15,030 nucleotides of DNA from an uncultured Collinsella sp. (GCA_900762015.1 CAAFEX010000030.1:1-15030), one strand, 5' to 3'; positions 7,056 through 14,123 are shown, counted from the first letter of the stretch. Numbers and translations: made by a program. The notes: generated from the letters alone by a model not told the origin.

Positions 7056-8258
7056 CTATGCGGCCGACTGGCCCTCAGGCTGTGGCGCTGCGCTTCGACG
7101 CCACAGTACGTACGCCACAAAAGCAACGACCGCAGCAATCGTTGAAGCGAGGGCGAAGGCAAGAAAACCCGCGTGCGTGCCGAGCGCGTCGCACGCCCAA
7201 CCGCCAAACAGGTTCGCAACCACGACGGACAGACCGCTCTGAACCATCGCGAAGGCGCTCTGACCTCGAGCGCGACAATCCTCGTAAGTGTGGTTGGCAA
7301 TGTAGGTAACGCAGGAGTAGTAGACGGTCATGTAACTCACGCTCTGCAGCAGCTGGCCGCAGATCATGACCGGGACGATGCCGGTGCCCACGAGCACGAG
7401 CCTGAGCGCCGCCATGAAGCAGGAAAAGATCAGGAGGTTCATCTCGCCGAAGCGCCTGACCAGCTTGGAGGAAACGAGCAGGATGGGGATCTCGCTCGCA
7501 GCGGAGACCGCACTCAAGACGCCCACGAGGTTCTGACCCTCGCCAAGCTCGACCGCGTAGCGGCCCAAGAACGCCCCGATGAAGCCAATCGCGGCCGAAC
7601 TGATGAAGGCGAAGACCAAGACGAAGGCGATCTCATTGCTGGTAAACAGCGAGAGGAGGCCCTTTCCGTGGGAGACCTTGGGATCGTCCGCGGCATTGGC
7701 GCGAATTCCCGCCTCGGGGAGGCGCCACATGTGAGCCGCGAAGACCACCAGCGCGGCAGAGACCACCGCGAACTGGATTTGAGGAGCCATGTCGAGCAGC
7801 CGACCGACGATCAGGACGACGATGGCATAGCCGATAGTGCCACCCATGCGAATGCGAGAAAAGTCCAGGCCAGAGCGATCCGCGAGCTCGATGACGAGGG
7901 AGTCGCTCAGGGGCAGGAGCCCCGAGAAAAACGCCGAGAACGCAAAGGTTACGAGAAGGACCGGGACGAACGTCGACGCCAGGTAATACAGCGGAGCGAG
8001 TACCGCCGCCGCAAGGCAGAGGATCACGATGACCGCGCGGCGGCGCCCGAGCTTGTCGGCAATCGTCGACCAGAGCGGCTGGATGGCGAGCGCACACACC
8101 GGGGTCGCCGCGAGGAGGATGCCGGTCTGGGCTGCGCTGAGGCCGAGGCTCGTGTAGTGAGCGGAGAGGAACGGCGAGTACACGCCCGCGCAGACCCAGT
8201 AGAGGACGTTCGCGAAGAACAGCGAAGTCATGCTTGCGTTTGTCCTGGCGTTGTGCAT
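7056..8258 (-). CDS. Major facilitator superfamily transporter (MFS_1_like / LacY-type)
   Basis: A 400-residue inner-membrane permease with about 12 hydrophobic segments. The cytoplasmic loop between helices 2 and 3 carries the MFS signature in the form PLWSTIADKLGRRRA (about residues 61-75). The second half contains GFIGAFLGRYAV and RFGEMNLL, as in the nucleoside/oligosaccharide:proton symporter-like group. The start at 8258 is chosen for the purine-rich site AAGGGGGAAG just upstream; an in-frame extension to 8351 crosses the control region and is unlikely. It is the first gene of the - strand cluster, divergent from the RpiR regulator by 300 bases. Having both an MFS carrier and a PTS in one locus suggests two forms of a substrate, or uptake plus product export (inference). 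Substrate unknown. Confidence 0.9.
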   Translation of the reverse strand: MHNARTNASMTSLFFANVLYWVCAGVYSPFLSAHYTSLGLSAAQTGILLAATPVCALAIQPLWSTIADKLGRRRAVIVILCLAAAVLAPLYYLASTFVPVLLVTFAFSAFFSGLLPLSDSLVIELADRSGLDFSRIRMGGTIGYAIVVLIVGRLLDMAPQIQFAVVSAALVVFAAHMWRLPEAGIRANAADDPKVSHGKGLLSLFTSNEIAFVLVFAFISSAAIGFIGAFLGRYAVELGEGQNLVGVLSAVSAASEIPILLVSSKLVRRFGEMNLLIFSCFMAALRLVLVGTGIVPVMICGQLLQSVSYMTVYYSCVTYIANHTYEDCRARGQSAFAMVQSGLSVVVANLFGGWACDALGTHAGFLAFALASTIAAVVAFVAYVLWRRSAAPQPEGQSAA

Positions 8259-8322
8259 CGTGCTTCCCCCTTCTTGCTCGCCGGGTGCCTGTCTGGGCTT
8301 CGAAGTGATTCGCCATCTAGCG

Positions 8323-8388
8323 TGAAACAAAGTTGTGAGGCGTTGGAACAATGTTCTGTTGTTTCATCGTTTTCGTGCCGTTGTTTCA
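8323..8388. promoter_or_regulatory. Cluster of TGAAACAA/TTGTTTCA half-sites in the divergent promoter region
   Basis: TGAAACAA at 8323-8330 is the reverse complement of TTGTTTCA at 8359-8366 and again at 8381-8388. The two direct copies are 22 bases apart, about two helical turns. Between them and the first site lies a small palindrome, GAACA-A-TGTTC (8346-8356). This regularity beside an RpiR gene and ahead of the MFS gene is what a repressor operator array looks like. The binding protein is inferred, not shown. Confidence 0.5.
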
Positions 8389-8440
8389 CGGCTCATAAGA
8401 TAGCAGCTCAAGATGAGATTGCGCCGGGGAAGCACCGATT

Positions 8441-8454
8441 TACCGTGAACGGTA
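8441..8454. promoter_or_regulatory. Perfect palindrome TACCGT-GA-ACGGTA
   Basis: Six-base arms separated by two bases, 105 bases upstream of the RpiR start and inside the 300-base divergent region. It differs from the TGAAACA half-sites, so it may be the site of a second regulator or an extended operator. Confidence 0.4.
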
Positions 8455-8461
8455 GGAAATC

Positions 8462-8486
8462 AGCGGTGAAACGCTATTTCACCGCT
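8462..8486. promoter_or_regulatory. Large dyad AGCGGTGAAA-N5-TTTCACCGCT, candidate RpiR operator
   Basis: Perfect 10-bp arms (8462-8471 and 8477-8486) around CGCTA. TGAAACA (8489-8495) and TTTTCACC (8507-8513) follow immediately, extending the same half-site theme. The element lies 73-97 bases upstream of the RpiR start, around where its promoter should be. TAAGAT at 8524-8529 is a possible -10 with no good -35. Autoregulation and control of the divergent cluster are the likely roles (inference). It could also fold in a leader RNA. Confidence 0.55.
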
Positions 8487-8558
8487 TATGAAACATTTTG
8501 CTTTATTTTCACCTCTCTTGACCTAAGATACGAAGCAAACTAGGGCCAAGGAGTAACC

Positions 8559-9422
8559 ATGGATAAGACAGGGGATGTGCTCAGCCACATCTGCGCGGTC
8601 ATGAACAGCCTATCCCCCTCGGAGAAGGCAATCGCAACGTATGTGCTCGACCACCCGTCGGACGTCGCAACGATGACCGTCCGCGAACTCGCCGCAGGAA
8701 CCGGTACGTCACCGGCGTCTGTTTCGAGGTTCGCAAGGACGCTTGACTACCGAACCTATTCGGACATGCGTCTGGCGCTCGGCATATCCATCAGCAGGGC
8801 CTCCGGCGAGGAAAAGGCCATGGGCGGCAAGGTTACTCTGGACGACGTCGAGGGCTCCATTAAGTACGTCCTGTCTCACAAGGTCAAGGAGCTCTCCCAA
8901 ACCGCCTCGCTCATTGACTCCGATGACTTTTCGGCAGTCGTCAATCTGCTCCACAACGCCAACCTCGTCCTGATTGCGGGCGTCGGCAACTCGATTAGCA
9001 TGGGCGTAAACGCGGCGTTCAAGCTCTCACAGGTTGGAGTCAGGGCGTTTTGCCCCAGTACCACCGATGCCATGGTCTCCGCCGCAACCAGCCTCAAGGA
9101 GAATGACATCCTGCTCGTCATTTCGACGTCCGGATACTCGAAGCGCCTCGTCAACATATTCGACTCTGCCGAGGATTCGAGCACCCCCATCATCATGATC
9201 ACAGACAACCCAGATACGCCGCTCGCGAAGCGTGCCACGTATATCATCCGAGCCATCTCGCGAGATCAGGCCATCACCGGAACCGAGGTCGCCTTCTCGC
9301 ACAGCTCGATCAACTTCGTCATCGAGCTGCTGTTCCTCTTCCTGACCTCTTGCTGGGATGACCCGGTAGAGCTTAACAGGATCATCTCGAAGAATCTCTT
9401 GGGAGACAGGCAATACAGCTAG
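8559..9422 (+). CDS. RpiR/MurR-family transcriptional regulator (HTH_6 + SIS)
   Basis: A 287-residue DNA-binding regulator that senses sugar phosphates. Residues 1-76 form the HTH_6 domain, with the recognition region TVRELAAGTGTSPASVSRFARTL-like at 40-62 (SPASVSRF is the family hallmark). Residues about 120-255 are a SIS domain with GVGNSISMG at 141-149 and the phosphosugar loop ISTSGYSKR at 188-196. Length and layout are normal. AAGGAG (8548-8553) lies 5 bases before the ATG. It is divergent from the MFS-aldolase-PTS cluster and sits next to dyads, so it is the obvious local regulator, with the effector probably the phosphorylated sugar delivered by the PTS (inference). The HAD gene follows 49 bases later on the same strand. 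Confidence 0.94.
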   Translation: MDKTGDVLSHICAVMNSLSPSEKAIATYVLDHPSDVATMTVRELAAGTGTSPASVSRFARTLDYRTYSDMRLALGISISRASGEEKAMGGKVTLDDVEGSIKYVLSHKVKELSQTASLIDSDDFSAVVNLLHNANLVLIAGVGNSISMGVNAAFKLSQVGVRAFCPSTTDAMVSAATSLKENDILLVISTSGYSKRLVNIFDSAEDSSTPIIMITDNPDTPLAKRATYIIRAISRDQAITGTEVAFSHSSINFVIELLFLFLTSCWDDPVELNRIISKNLLGDRQYS

Positions 9423-9471
9423 GACGACGCACACCGGCGCACCGACGCCCAGACCGAAACGGGAGGACCCC

Positions 9472-10299
9472 TTGATAAAGCTCATCCTCGCAGACATGGA
9501 CGGGACCCTGCTGCCGTTTGGCTCAAGGGTCGTATCGGAGCGCACGCACAGCGCGATTCTTTCGGCGCTTGATGCGGGCATCGCGTTCGGCCCCGCAAGC
9601 GGCCGCGACTACGCCGACCTGGCCGATGCCTTTGACGGCGACGCGCGCTGTTTCTCGACCGGCATCATGGCCAACGGAAAGAAGGTCTTCTCCAGCGGCG
9701 AACTCGTGTTCAAAAAGACGCTCTCGACGGAGGCCCTCGTCAAGCTCGATAGCGCCGTACGCCCCTACGCGGGGACGTCACTCTGGCTAGTCGCCGATGT
9801 CGATGAGACAGGCAAACGCTGCGAGCAGTTCCTCTGCGCCGTCGAGCCTGGCGACGAATTCGCCCTGGAAATCGTTAAGGACTCCGGAAGAGACATGGCG
9901 CTCGGAGACGTGCCCACGAACCGTGACGTCATCACCGCCGGCATCTTCGTCAACGTCAGCTCCGCCCCGACGGAAGTCGTTCGGAGTCGATGCAAGGAAG
10001 CCTGCCCAGAGCTTGATTTCCCCTCGCCCGTCCCATTCTTCCTCGATGTTGTTCCGGCTGGCTGGAGCAAGGTAAACGGACTCGACGCGCTTCTCGGCAG
10101 CCTTGGGGTCACGCTGGACGAGGTCGCTTTTATCGGAGACTCGGAAAACGACGTGACGCTCCTCGAAAAGGTGCCGAACTCCTACGCAGTCGCGGGCGCG
10201 ATGCCAGAGGCGAAGGCCGCGGCCCATCACCTGATCGGGGACGCAGCCGAGGACTCCGTCGCGAAGCTCATCGAACAGATTGTCCAGCAGCGAGGCTAG
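9472..10299 (+). CDS. Cof-type HAD-IIB phosphatase (sugar phosphatase-like)
   Basis: A 275-residue haloacid-dehalogenase hydrolase with all four motifs. DMDGTLL holds the nucleophile Asp8 and Asp10. Ser43 in PASGR is motif II. Lys200 in GWSK is motif III, and GDSEND (222-227) holds the acidic motif IV. A C2-type cap fills about 80-185. The start is a TTG at 9472, supported by GGGAGG at 9461-9466 with 5-base spacing; an ATG start would remove the nucleophile motif. It follows the RpiR gene by 49 bases and is probably co-transcribed. A likely job is to dephosphorylate a sugar phosphate made by the pathway (inference). Family members are promiscuous, so the substrate stays open. Confidence 0.92.
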   Translation: MIKLILADMDGTLLPFGSRVVSERTHSAILSALDAGIAFGPASGRDYADLADAFDGDARCFSTGIMANGKKVFSSGELVFKKTLSTEALVKLDSAVRPYAGTSLWLVADVDETGKRCEQFLCAVEPGDEFALEIVKDSGRDMALGDVPTNRDVITAGIFVNVSSAPTEVVRSRCKEACPELDFPSPVPFFLDVVPAGWSKVNGLDALLGSLGVTLDEVAFIGDSENDVTLLEKVPNSYAVAGAMPEAKAAAHHLIGDAAEDSVAKLIEQIVQQRG

Positions 10300-10313
10300 G
10301 GTTCCGCCAGCGT

Positions 10314-10330
10314 GGCATGCGCCGCGTGCC
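10314..10330. terminator. GC-rich hairpin between convergent genes
   Basis: GGCATGC and GCGTGCC pair over 7 positions, including one G-U pair, with a 3-base loop. It lies between the stop of the HAD gene (10299, + strand) and the stop of the small - strand gene (10354-10352). There is no U run on either side, so it is only a candidate terminator. Confidence 0.35.
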
Positions 10331-10351
10331 TCGTCATCCGTTCGTGGCGCG

Positions 10352-10501
10352 CTACCTCGTGACGATCCAGAGCGTGGCCATCGTCGCGACGCCGATGCCT
10401 ACGATGAGCGCGACCCACAGGACGCGGACCACGAGGTTCATGTCGCCCGCCACCACCATGTCGTTCGCGTGCCAGAACCAGCTCTCGTTTCCCTCGCGCA
10501 T
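10352..10501 (-). CDS. Small single-span membrane protein, 49 residues, function unknown
   Basis: This short gene is easy to miss. The ATG at 10501 has an excellent ribosome site, AAGGGAGGG, with GGGAGG 5 bases before the start. The product begins MREGNESWFWHANDMVV and continues into one strongly hydrophobic helix at about 24-47 (LVVRVLWVALIVGIGVATMA and beyond), ending WIVTR. This gives a polar N-terminus rich in Trp, Asn and Asp and a single membrane span. Hydrophobicity and RBS together make it a credible gene. It fills an otherwise empty gap between the convergent HAD gene and rlmKL. I do not recognise the family. It could be a regulatory or accessory membrane peptide or a small stress protein; nothing in the sequence decides this. 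Confidence 0.68.
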   Translation of the reverse strand: MREGNESWFWHANDMVVAGDMNLVVRVLWVALIVGIGVATMATLWIVTR

Positions 10502-10666
10502 GATGCCCTCCCTTGGCCTCGATTACGCCATCTATGGCCGAGCAATCGCAGGTCACGTGCCATGGATTTGCCCTACGCCCAGCTTTCAGTTCTGTAAGGC
10601 GGCGGGAGCCTGTGCGAGGCCCCGAGTCCTGAGGCTGTTGCAATGAAAATGGGAATCAAGGAGCAC

Positions 10667-10723
10667 GCATCAATCATATAGGTTCCTTTCGGGGGCGAGA
10701 GCAAACGAAGCATCCATCATATA
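10667..10723 (+). repeat. Near-identical 14-base repeat upstream of rlmKL
   Basis: GCATCAATCATATA (10667-10680) recurs as GCATCCATCATATA (10710-10723), 13 of 14 bases identical, 43 bases apart start to start. The second copy runs into the TATAAT of the likely rlmKL promoter. It may be a duplicated promoter or operator segment. Confidence 0.55.
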
Positions 10724-10725
10724 AT
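10720..10725 (+). promoter_or_regulatory. Probable -10 box (TATAAT) of rlmKL
   Basis: A perfect TATAAT lies 27 bases before the rlmKL ATG in a locally AT-rich stretch. No good -35 hexamer is seen at 16-18 bases upstream. The ribosome site AGAGG is at 10742-10746. Confidence 0.5.
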
Positions 10726-10752
10726 GGAGCGACGCAACCAGAGAGGTCACCC

Positions 10753-13311
10753 ATGGAATTTTATGCAAGCTGCCCCGAGGGCTTTGAATCCGCACTCGCC
10801 GACGAGCTCAAGCGGCTCGGGCTTTCGCATGTCCGCCGCCTGAAGGGCCGCGCCACGTTTGAGGGCGAGCTCGAAGAAGCTTATCGCGCTTGCCTGTGGT
10901 CGCGCCTCGCCAGCCGAGTGTTTGTGGTGCTCGGGCGCTTTGAGGCGCAGGATGCCGACGAGCTGTACGACAGCGTTTACGACATCGCCTGGGAGAACAT
11001 CGTCCGCCCAGGCGCCACCATCGCCATCACCGCCCGCGGCGTGACTGAACAGCTGCGCAACACGCGTTTCTCGGCCCTGCGCGCCAAGGACGCGCTGTGC
11101 GACCGCCTGGCCGAGACCACGGGCCGTCGCGCCGATGTCGACGCCGCCGACCCCGACGTTCACCTGCTGCTTTCGCTGCGCCAGCGCCGTGCGAGCATGA
11201 GCCTGGACCTTTCGGGCGATCCGCTGTTCAAGCGCCTACCGCCCGCCGCGACCCGCGCCGGCGAGGGCACGCACGTGCTGCGCCCCGACTACGCCGCGCT
11301 GGTGCTGGCGCAGGTCGGCTGGACTGGGCTGTGCGAGCGCGAGCTGACGGCCGACGATTACGAGAACGAGGCCCTGCCCACGCTGATCGACGCCTCGTGC
11401 GCCGGCGGCGGCCTGCTGCTGGAGGCCGCGAACATCCTGACCGACCGCGCCCCGGGCGCCGCCCGTGAGCACTGGGGCTTTGAGGGCTGGCAGCTGCACG
11501 ATGCCGCCCTGTGGGAGCAGCTACTTGCCGAGGCGCGCGAGCGCGAGACCGCAGCACGCGAGCGCCAGGCGCGCATCGTTGCCGTGGACATCGACCCCGC
11601 CGCCCGCAAGACCGCCGAACGCATGGTCAAGTGCGCCGGCTACAAGCGCTTTGTCGACTTTTGCGCCGCCAAGTCCACCACCGTGCTGGATCACGCGGGC
11701 GTTGTCGCCGGTGCCGCCGTCGTCGCGGACACCACCGAGACGCCGCTTTCGCTCATGCACGATGCTATGACGCTGGTCGGTGAGCTGCGCCGCGCGCCCG
11801 AGCTTGCTTCGGCACCGGTTGCCGCGCTCACCCGCGACGGCCTTATGGCACGCGCGCTCCACGCCGAGCCCGCGTGCTCTATCGCCGTCATGCCCAATAA
11901 CGAGGAGGCCACCGTTGAGGTTTGGCCCTCGCTCGACCACGTCGCTGCGGCGTTTGAAGCCGCGACCAGTGCGAACGCCGAGGGGCGGGACGCGGACGTC
12001 GAAGACGAAGCCGCCAACACCCCCATGCCCGAGCCCGCCGCCACGCTCGACCTGGGCGACGGCAAGCCGCTGCCCGTGCTCATCCCCGAGTCCGAGCAGT
12101 TCGCCAACCGCCTGCGCAAGAATGCCCGCCTGCGCCGCAAGTGGGCCAAGCGCGAGGGCGTGAGCTGCTACCGCGTCTACGATGCCGACCTGCCCGATTA
12201 CTCCGCTGCCATCGACCTGTACGAGGGCTGCCCGCAAACACCGGGGCGCTGGCTCGTCATCGCCGAATACGCCGCGCCCAAGACCATCGACCCCGCGCTG
12301 GCTCAGGCCCGCATGCTCGACATCTTGGCCATCGCGCCGCGTATCCTGGATGTTCCTGCCGAGCATGTGCACGCCAAGGCCCGCATGCGCTCGCGCGGCG
12401 GCTCGCAGTACGGCAAGCAGGGCGCCGGCAAGGGTGGCTCGGGCGAGCGTGCCAACATCGCGCGCCGCCGTCTACCGCTCATCGAGGAAGGCGGCCTTAC
12501 CTTTGCCGTCAACTTCGATGATTACCTGGACGTCGGCATCTTCCTAGATCACCGCGTCACCCGCAACCTGGTGCGCGAGCACGCCAAACAGGCGCGCCGT
12601 TTTCTCAACCTGTTCGCCTACACCGGAACCGCCACCTGCTACGCGGCCGATGGCGGCGTCGAGGAGACCGTGACGGTCGACCTCTCGAACACCTACCTGG
12701 ACTGGGCCGAGCGCAACATGCGCCAGAACGGCTTTGTGGGGCCGCAGCATCACTTTGTGCGCGACGACGTGCTCGCCTGGATTCGCGATCAGCGCCAGAC
12801 GCGCAACCGCTGGGACCTGATCTTTGTCGACCCGCCCACGTTCTCGAACTCGTCCAAGATGGGCCGCCGAACCTGGGATGTCCAGCGTGACCACGTTGAG
12901 CTTTTGGCCGGTGTTTCGCGCCTGCTCACGCAGGGCGGCCATGCCATCTTTAGCTGCAACCTGCGCGGCTTCCGCCCGGAGACCCGCAAGCTCGCGCGCG
13001 CGGGCGTGGTGCTGGAAGACATTACGGCGCAGACCATCCCCGAGGACTTCGCGCGCAACCAGAAGGTGCACCACTGCTATATCGTGCGCCGCCTGCCCAT
13101 CGAGGACGCCATGGCCGAGGTCGGCTTTAGCGCCGAGGAAATTGCCGAGCGCGTCGAGGAACTGCGCAACCCCGAGGCCCGCAAGCCTCGTGCGGCAGTG
13201 CCCGGCCACGCGCACGCCGGCGACCGAGGGCCGCGCGGCGACGGCAAGCCCTCCCCCGCCGGCAAGCCCAAAAAGAAGAAGTTCTACGCCAGCAAGCCCA
13301 AGGGCAAATAA
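10753..13311 (+). CDS. rlmKL: RlmKL fusion 23S rRNA methyltransferase with a degenerate RlmL half
   Basis: An 852-residue protein laid out like E. coli RlmL(RlmKL), which makes m2G2445 (N-terminal half) and m7G2069 (C-terminal half) of 23S rRNA. Residues about 1-155 hold the ferredoxin-like/THUMP RNA-binding region. The RlmL domain (about 160-385) keeps landmarks such as TDRAPG at 230-235 and WGFEGWQLHDAALW. However, motif I reads DASCAGGG (213-220) instead of DPMCGSGT, and the catalytic NPPYGERL is replaced by about DTTETPLSL (326-334). The RlmK half looks complete: NRLRKN (452-457), FLNLFAYTGTAT (617-628), DPPTFSNS (693-700) and DFARNQKVHHC (765-775). A basic, Lys/Pro/Gly-rich tail (803-852) is extra. 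The ATG at 10753 is supported by AGAGG. It is monocistronic, with a hairpin following it. The overall identity is firm; loss of G2445 activity is inference. Confidence 0.93.
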   Translation: MEFYASCPEGFESALADELKRLGLSHVRRLKGRATFEGELEEAYRACLWSRLASRVFVVLGRFEAQDADELYDSVYDIAWENIVRPGATIAITARGVTEQLRNTRFSALRAKDALCDRLAETTGRRADVDAADPDVHLLLSLRQRRASMSLDLSGDPLFKRLPPAATRAGEGTHVLRPDYAALVLAQVGWTGLCERELTADDYENEALPTLIDASCAGGGLLLEAANILTDRAPGAAREHWGFEGWQLHDAALWEQLLAEARERETAARERQARIVAVDIDPAARKTAERMVKCAGYKRFVDFCAAKSTTVLDHAGVVAGAAVVADTTETPLSLMHDAMTLVGELRRAPELASAPVAALTRDGLMARALHAEPACSIAVMPNNEEATVEVWPSLDHVAAAFEAATSANAEGRDADVEDEAANTPMPEPAATLDLGDGKPLPVLIPESEQFANRLRKNARLRRKWAKREGVSCYRVYDADLPDYSAAIDLYEGCPQTPGRWLVIAEYAAPKTIDPALAQARMLDILAIAPRILDVPAEHVHAKARMRSRGGSQYGKQGAGKGGSGERANIARRRLPLIEEGGLTFAVNFDDYLDVGIFLDHRVTRNLVREHAKQARRFLNLFAYTGTATCYAADGGVEETVTVDLSNTYLDWAERNMRQNGFVGPQHHFVRDDVLAWIRDQRQTRNRWDLIFVDPPTFSNSSKMGRRTWDVQRDHVELLAGVSRLLTQGGHAIFSCNLRGFRPETRKLARAGVVLEDITAQTIPEDFARNQKVHHCYIVRRLPIEDAMAEVGFSAEEIAERVEELRNPEARKPRAAVPGHAHAGDRGPRGDGKPSPAGKPKKKKFYASKPKGK

Positions 13312-13313
13312 CA

Positions 13314-13382
13314 AAGTTGCGGTGGAATACGGACTGTTTTGCCTGGAATTAGGCAAATTTAGACCGTATTTCACCGCAACTT
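13314..13382. terminator. Long nested inverted repeat between convergent rlmKL and kdpE
   Basis: Outer arms of 19 bases (13314-13332 and 13364-13382) pair with one G-U position. Inside is a second perfect 7-bp stem, TTTGCCT with AGGCAAA (13338-13344 and 13351-13357), around a GGAATT loop. It starts 3 bases after the rlmKL stop and ends 24 bases before the kdpE stop, so a bidirectional terminator is the simplest role. The U runs are poor and the unit is larger than a normal terminator, so a dispersed palindromic repeat unit is an alternative. Confidence 0.7.
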
Positions 13383-13405
13383 ATATTGGGATGGTGGTTG
13401 GCGAT

Positions 13406-14119
13406 CTAGCCTTGGATGACCAATCGGTAGCCGATACCCACATGCGTCTGGATATAGCGCGGATGCGCGGGGTCGGACTCGATTTTCTTGCGCAGCGTGC
13501 CCATAAAGACGCGCAGGCTCGCCAGGTCGCTCTTGGTCGCCGTGCCCCAAATCTCGTGCAGGATAAACTGGTGCGTCAACACCTTGTCGGCGTTGTGCGC
13601 CAGCAGACACAGAAGCTTGTACTCGATCGGCGTCAGGTGCAGTTCCTCGCCATCCATCATGGCAATGCCGGCATCAAAATCGATATGCAGCTCACCGGTA
13701 TCGAACGAGCCCTCGGAGGCAACGCCGCCCGTTTGCGCATACGAAAGGCGCCTGAGCGTCGTGCGAATGCGCGCGAGCAGCTCCTCGACCGAAAACGGCT
13801 TGGTCAGGTAGTCGTCGGCACCAGCATCGAGCGCGCGGATCTTGTCCGCGTCCTCGCTGCGTGCCGAGACCACGATGATCGGCATGCCCGACCACGTGCG
13901 CACCGACTCCACCACCTTGACGCCGTCCATATCGGGCAGGCCCAGATCGAGCAGCACAATGCTCGGCGCCTGCGACGAGGCGGCGGCGATGGCGGCATGG
14001 GCGGTCTCCACAGCCATATGGCGCAAGCCGTGCGCCTCGAGCGCGGCGACGATAAGGTTGCGGACGGCGGGGTCGTCCTCAACGACCAAGATGAGCGGTT
14101 TCACGGCAGAGTTCGGCAC
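13406..14119 (-). CDS. kdpE: KdpE-like OmpR-family response regulator
   Basis: A 237-residue transcription factor closely resembling KdpE, which activates the high-affinity K+ uptake operon kdpFABC. The receiver domain (about 8-122) has the acidic pocket Asp15/Asp16, phospho-acceptor Asp58 in LLDLGLPDMDG, Ser85 in VVSARSED and Lys107 in DDYLTKPFS. The winged-helix domain (about 135-237) has LTPIEYKLLCLLAHN, LRVFMGTLRKKIE and the terminal GIGYRL. The start is a GTG at 14119: AAGGAG at the end of kdpD lies 7 bases upstream, and only 4 bases separate the two genes. The open frame reads further upstream only as a shadow of kdpD. No kdpFABC genes follow; the next gene is convergent. Confidence 0.9.
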   Translation of the reverse strand: MPNSAVKPLILVVEDDPAVRNLIVAALEAHGLRHMAVETAHAAIAAASSQAPSIVLLDLGLPDMDGVKVVESVRTWSGMPIIVVSARSEDADKIRALDAGADDYLTKPFSVEELLARIRTTLRRLSYAQTGGVASEGSFDTGELHIDFDAGIAMMDGEELHLTPIEYKLLCLLAHNADKVLTHQFILHEIWGTATKSDLASLRVFMGTLRKKIESDPAHPRYIQTHVGIGYRLVIQG

Positions 14120-14123
14120 AGCG

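Noticed and set aside
8259..8351. Upstream in-frame start extending the MFS protein by 31 residues
   Set aside because: The extension crosses repeated half-sites in the control region, has no hydrophobic character and lacks a ribosome site; the start at 8258 has AAGGGGGAAG just upstream.
8323..8513. CRISPR-like repeats in the RpiR upstream region
   Set aside because: The repeated units are only 7-9 bases, in both orientations and irregularly spaced, with no spacer structure or cas genes; operators fit better.
7173..8543. 456-codon open frame on the + strand opposite the MFS gene and across the control region
   Set aside because: Its highly charged, low-complexity product and its position exactly opposite a 12-helix transporter mark it as a high-GC shadow.
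877..10299. The HAD remnant (877) and the intact HAD gene (9472) as flanking duplicated copies
   Set aside because: Their C-terminal sequences differ throughout (GDSGNDLGMLAAVETAV versus GDSENDVTLLEKVPNSY) and they lie in opposite orientation, so they are distant family members, not recent duplicates.
10280..10646. Open frames of 105-115 codons on both strands between the HAD gene and rlmKL
   Set aside because: They are Arg/His-rich with no ribosome site; the short - strand frame at 10352-10501 in another phase has a strong site and a membrane helix and explains the region better.
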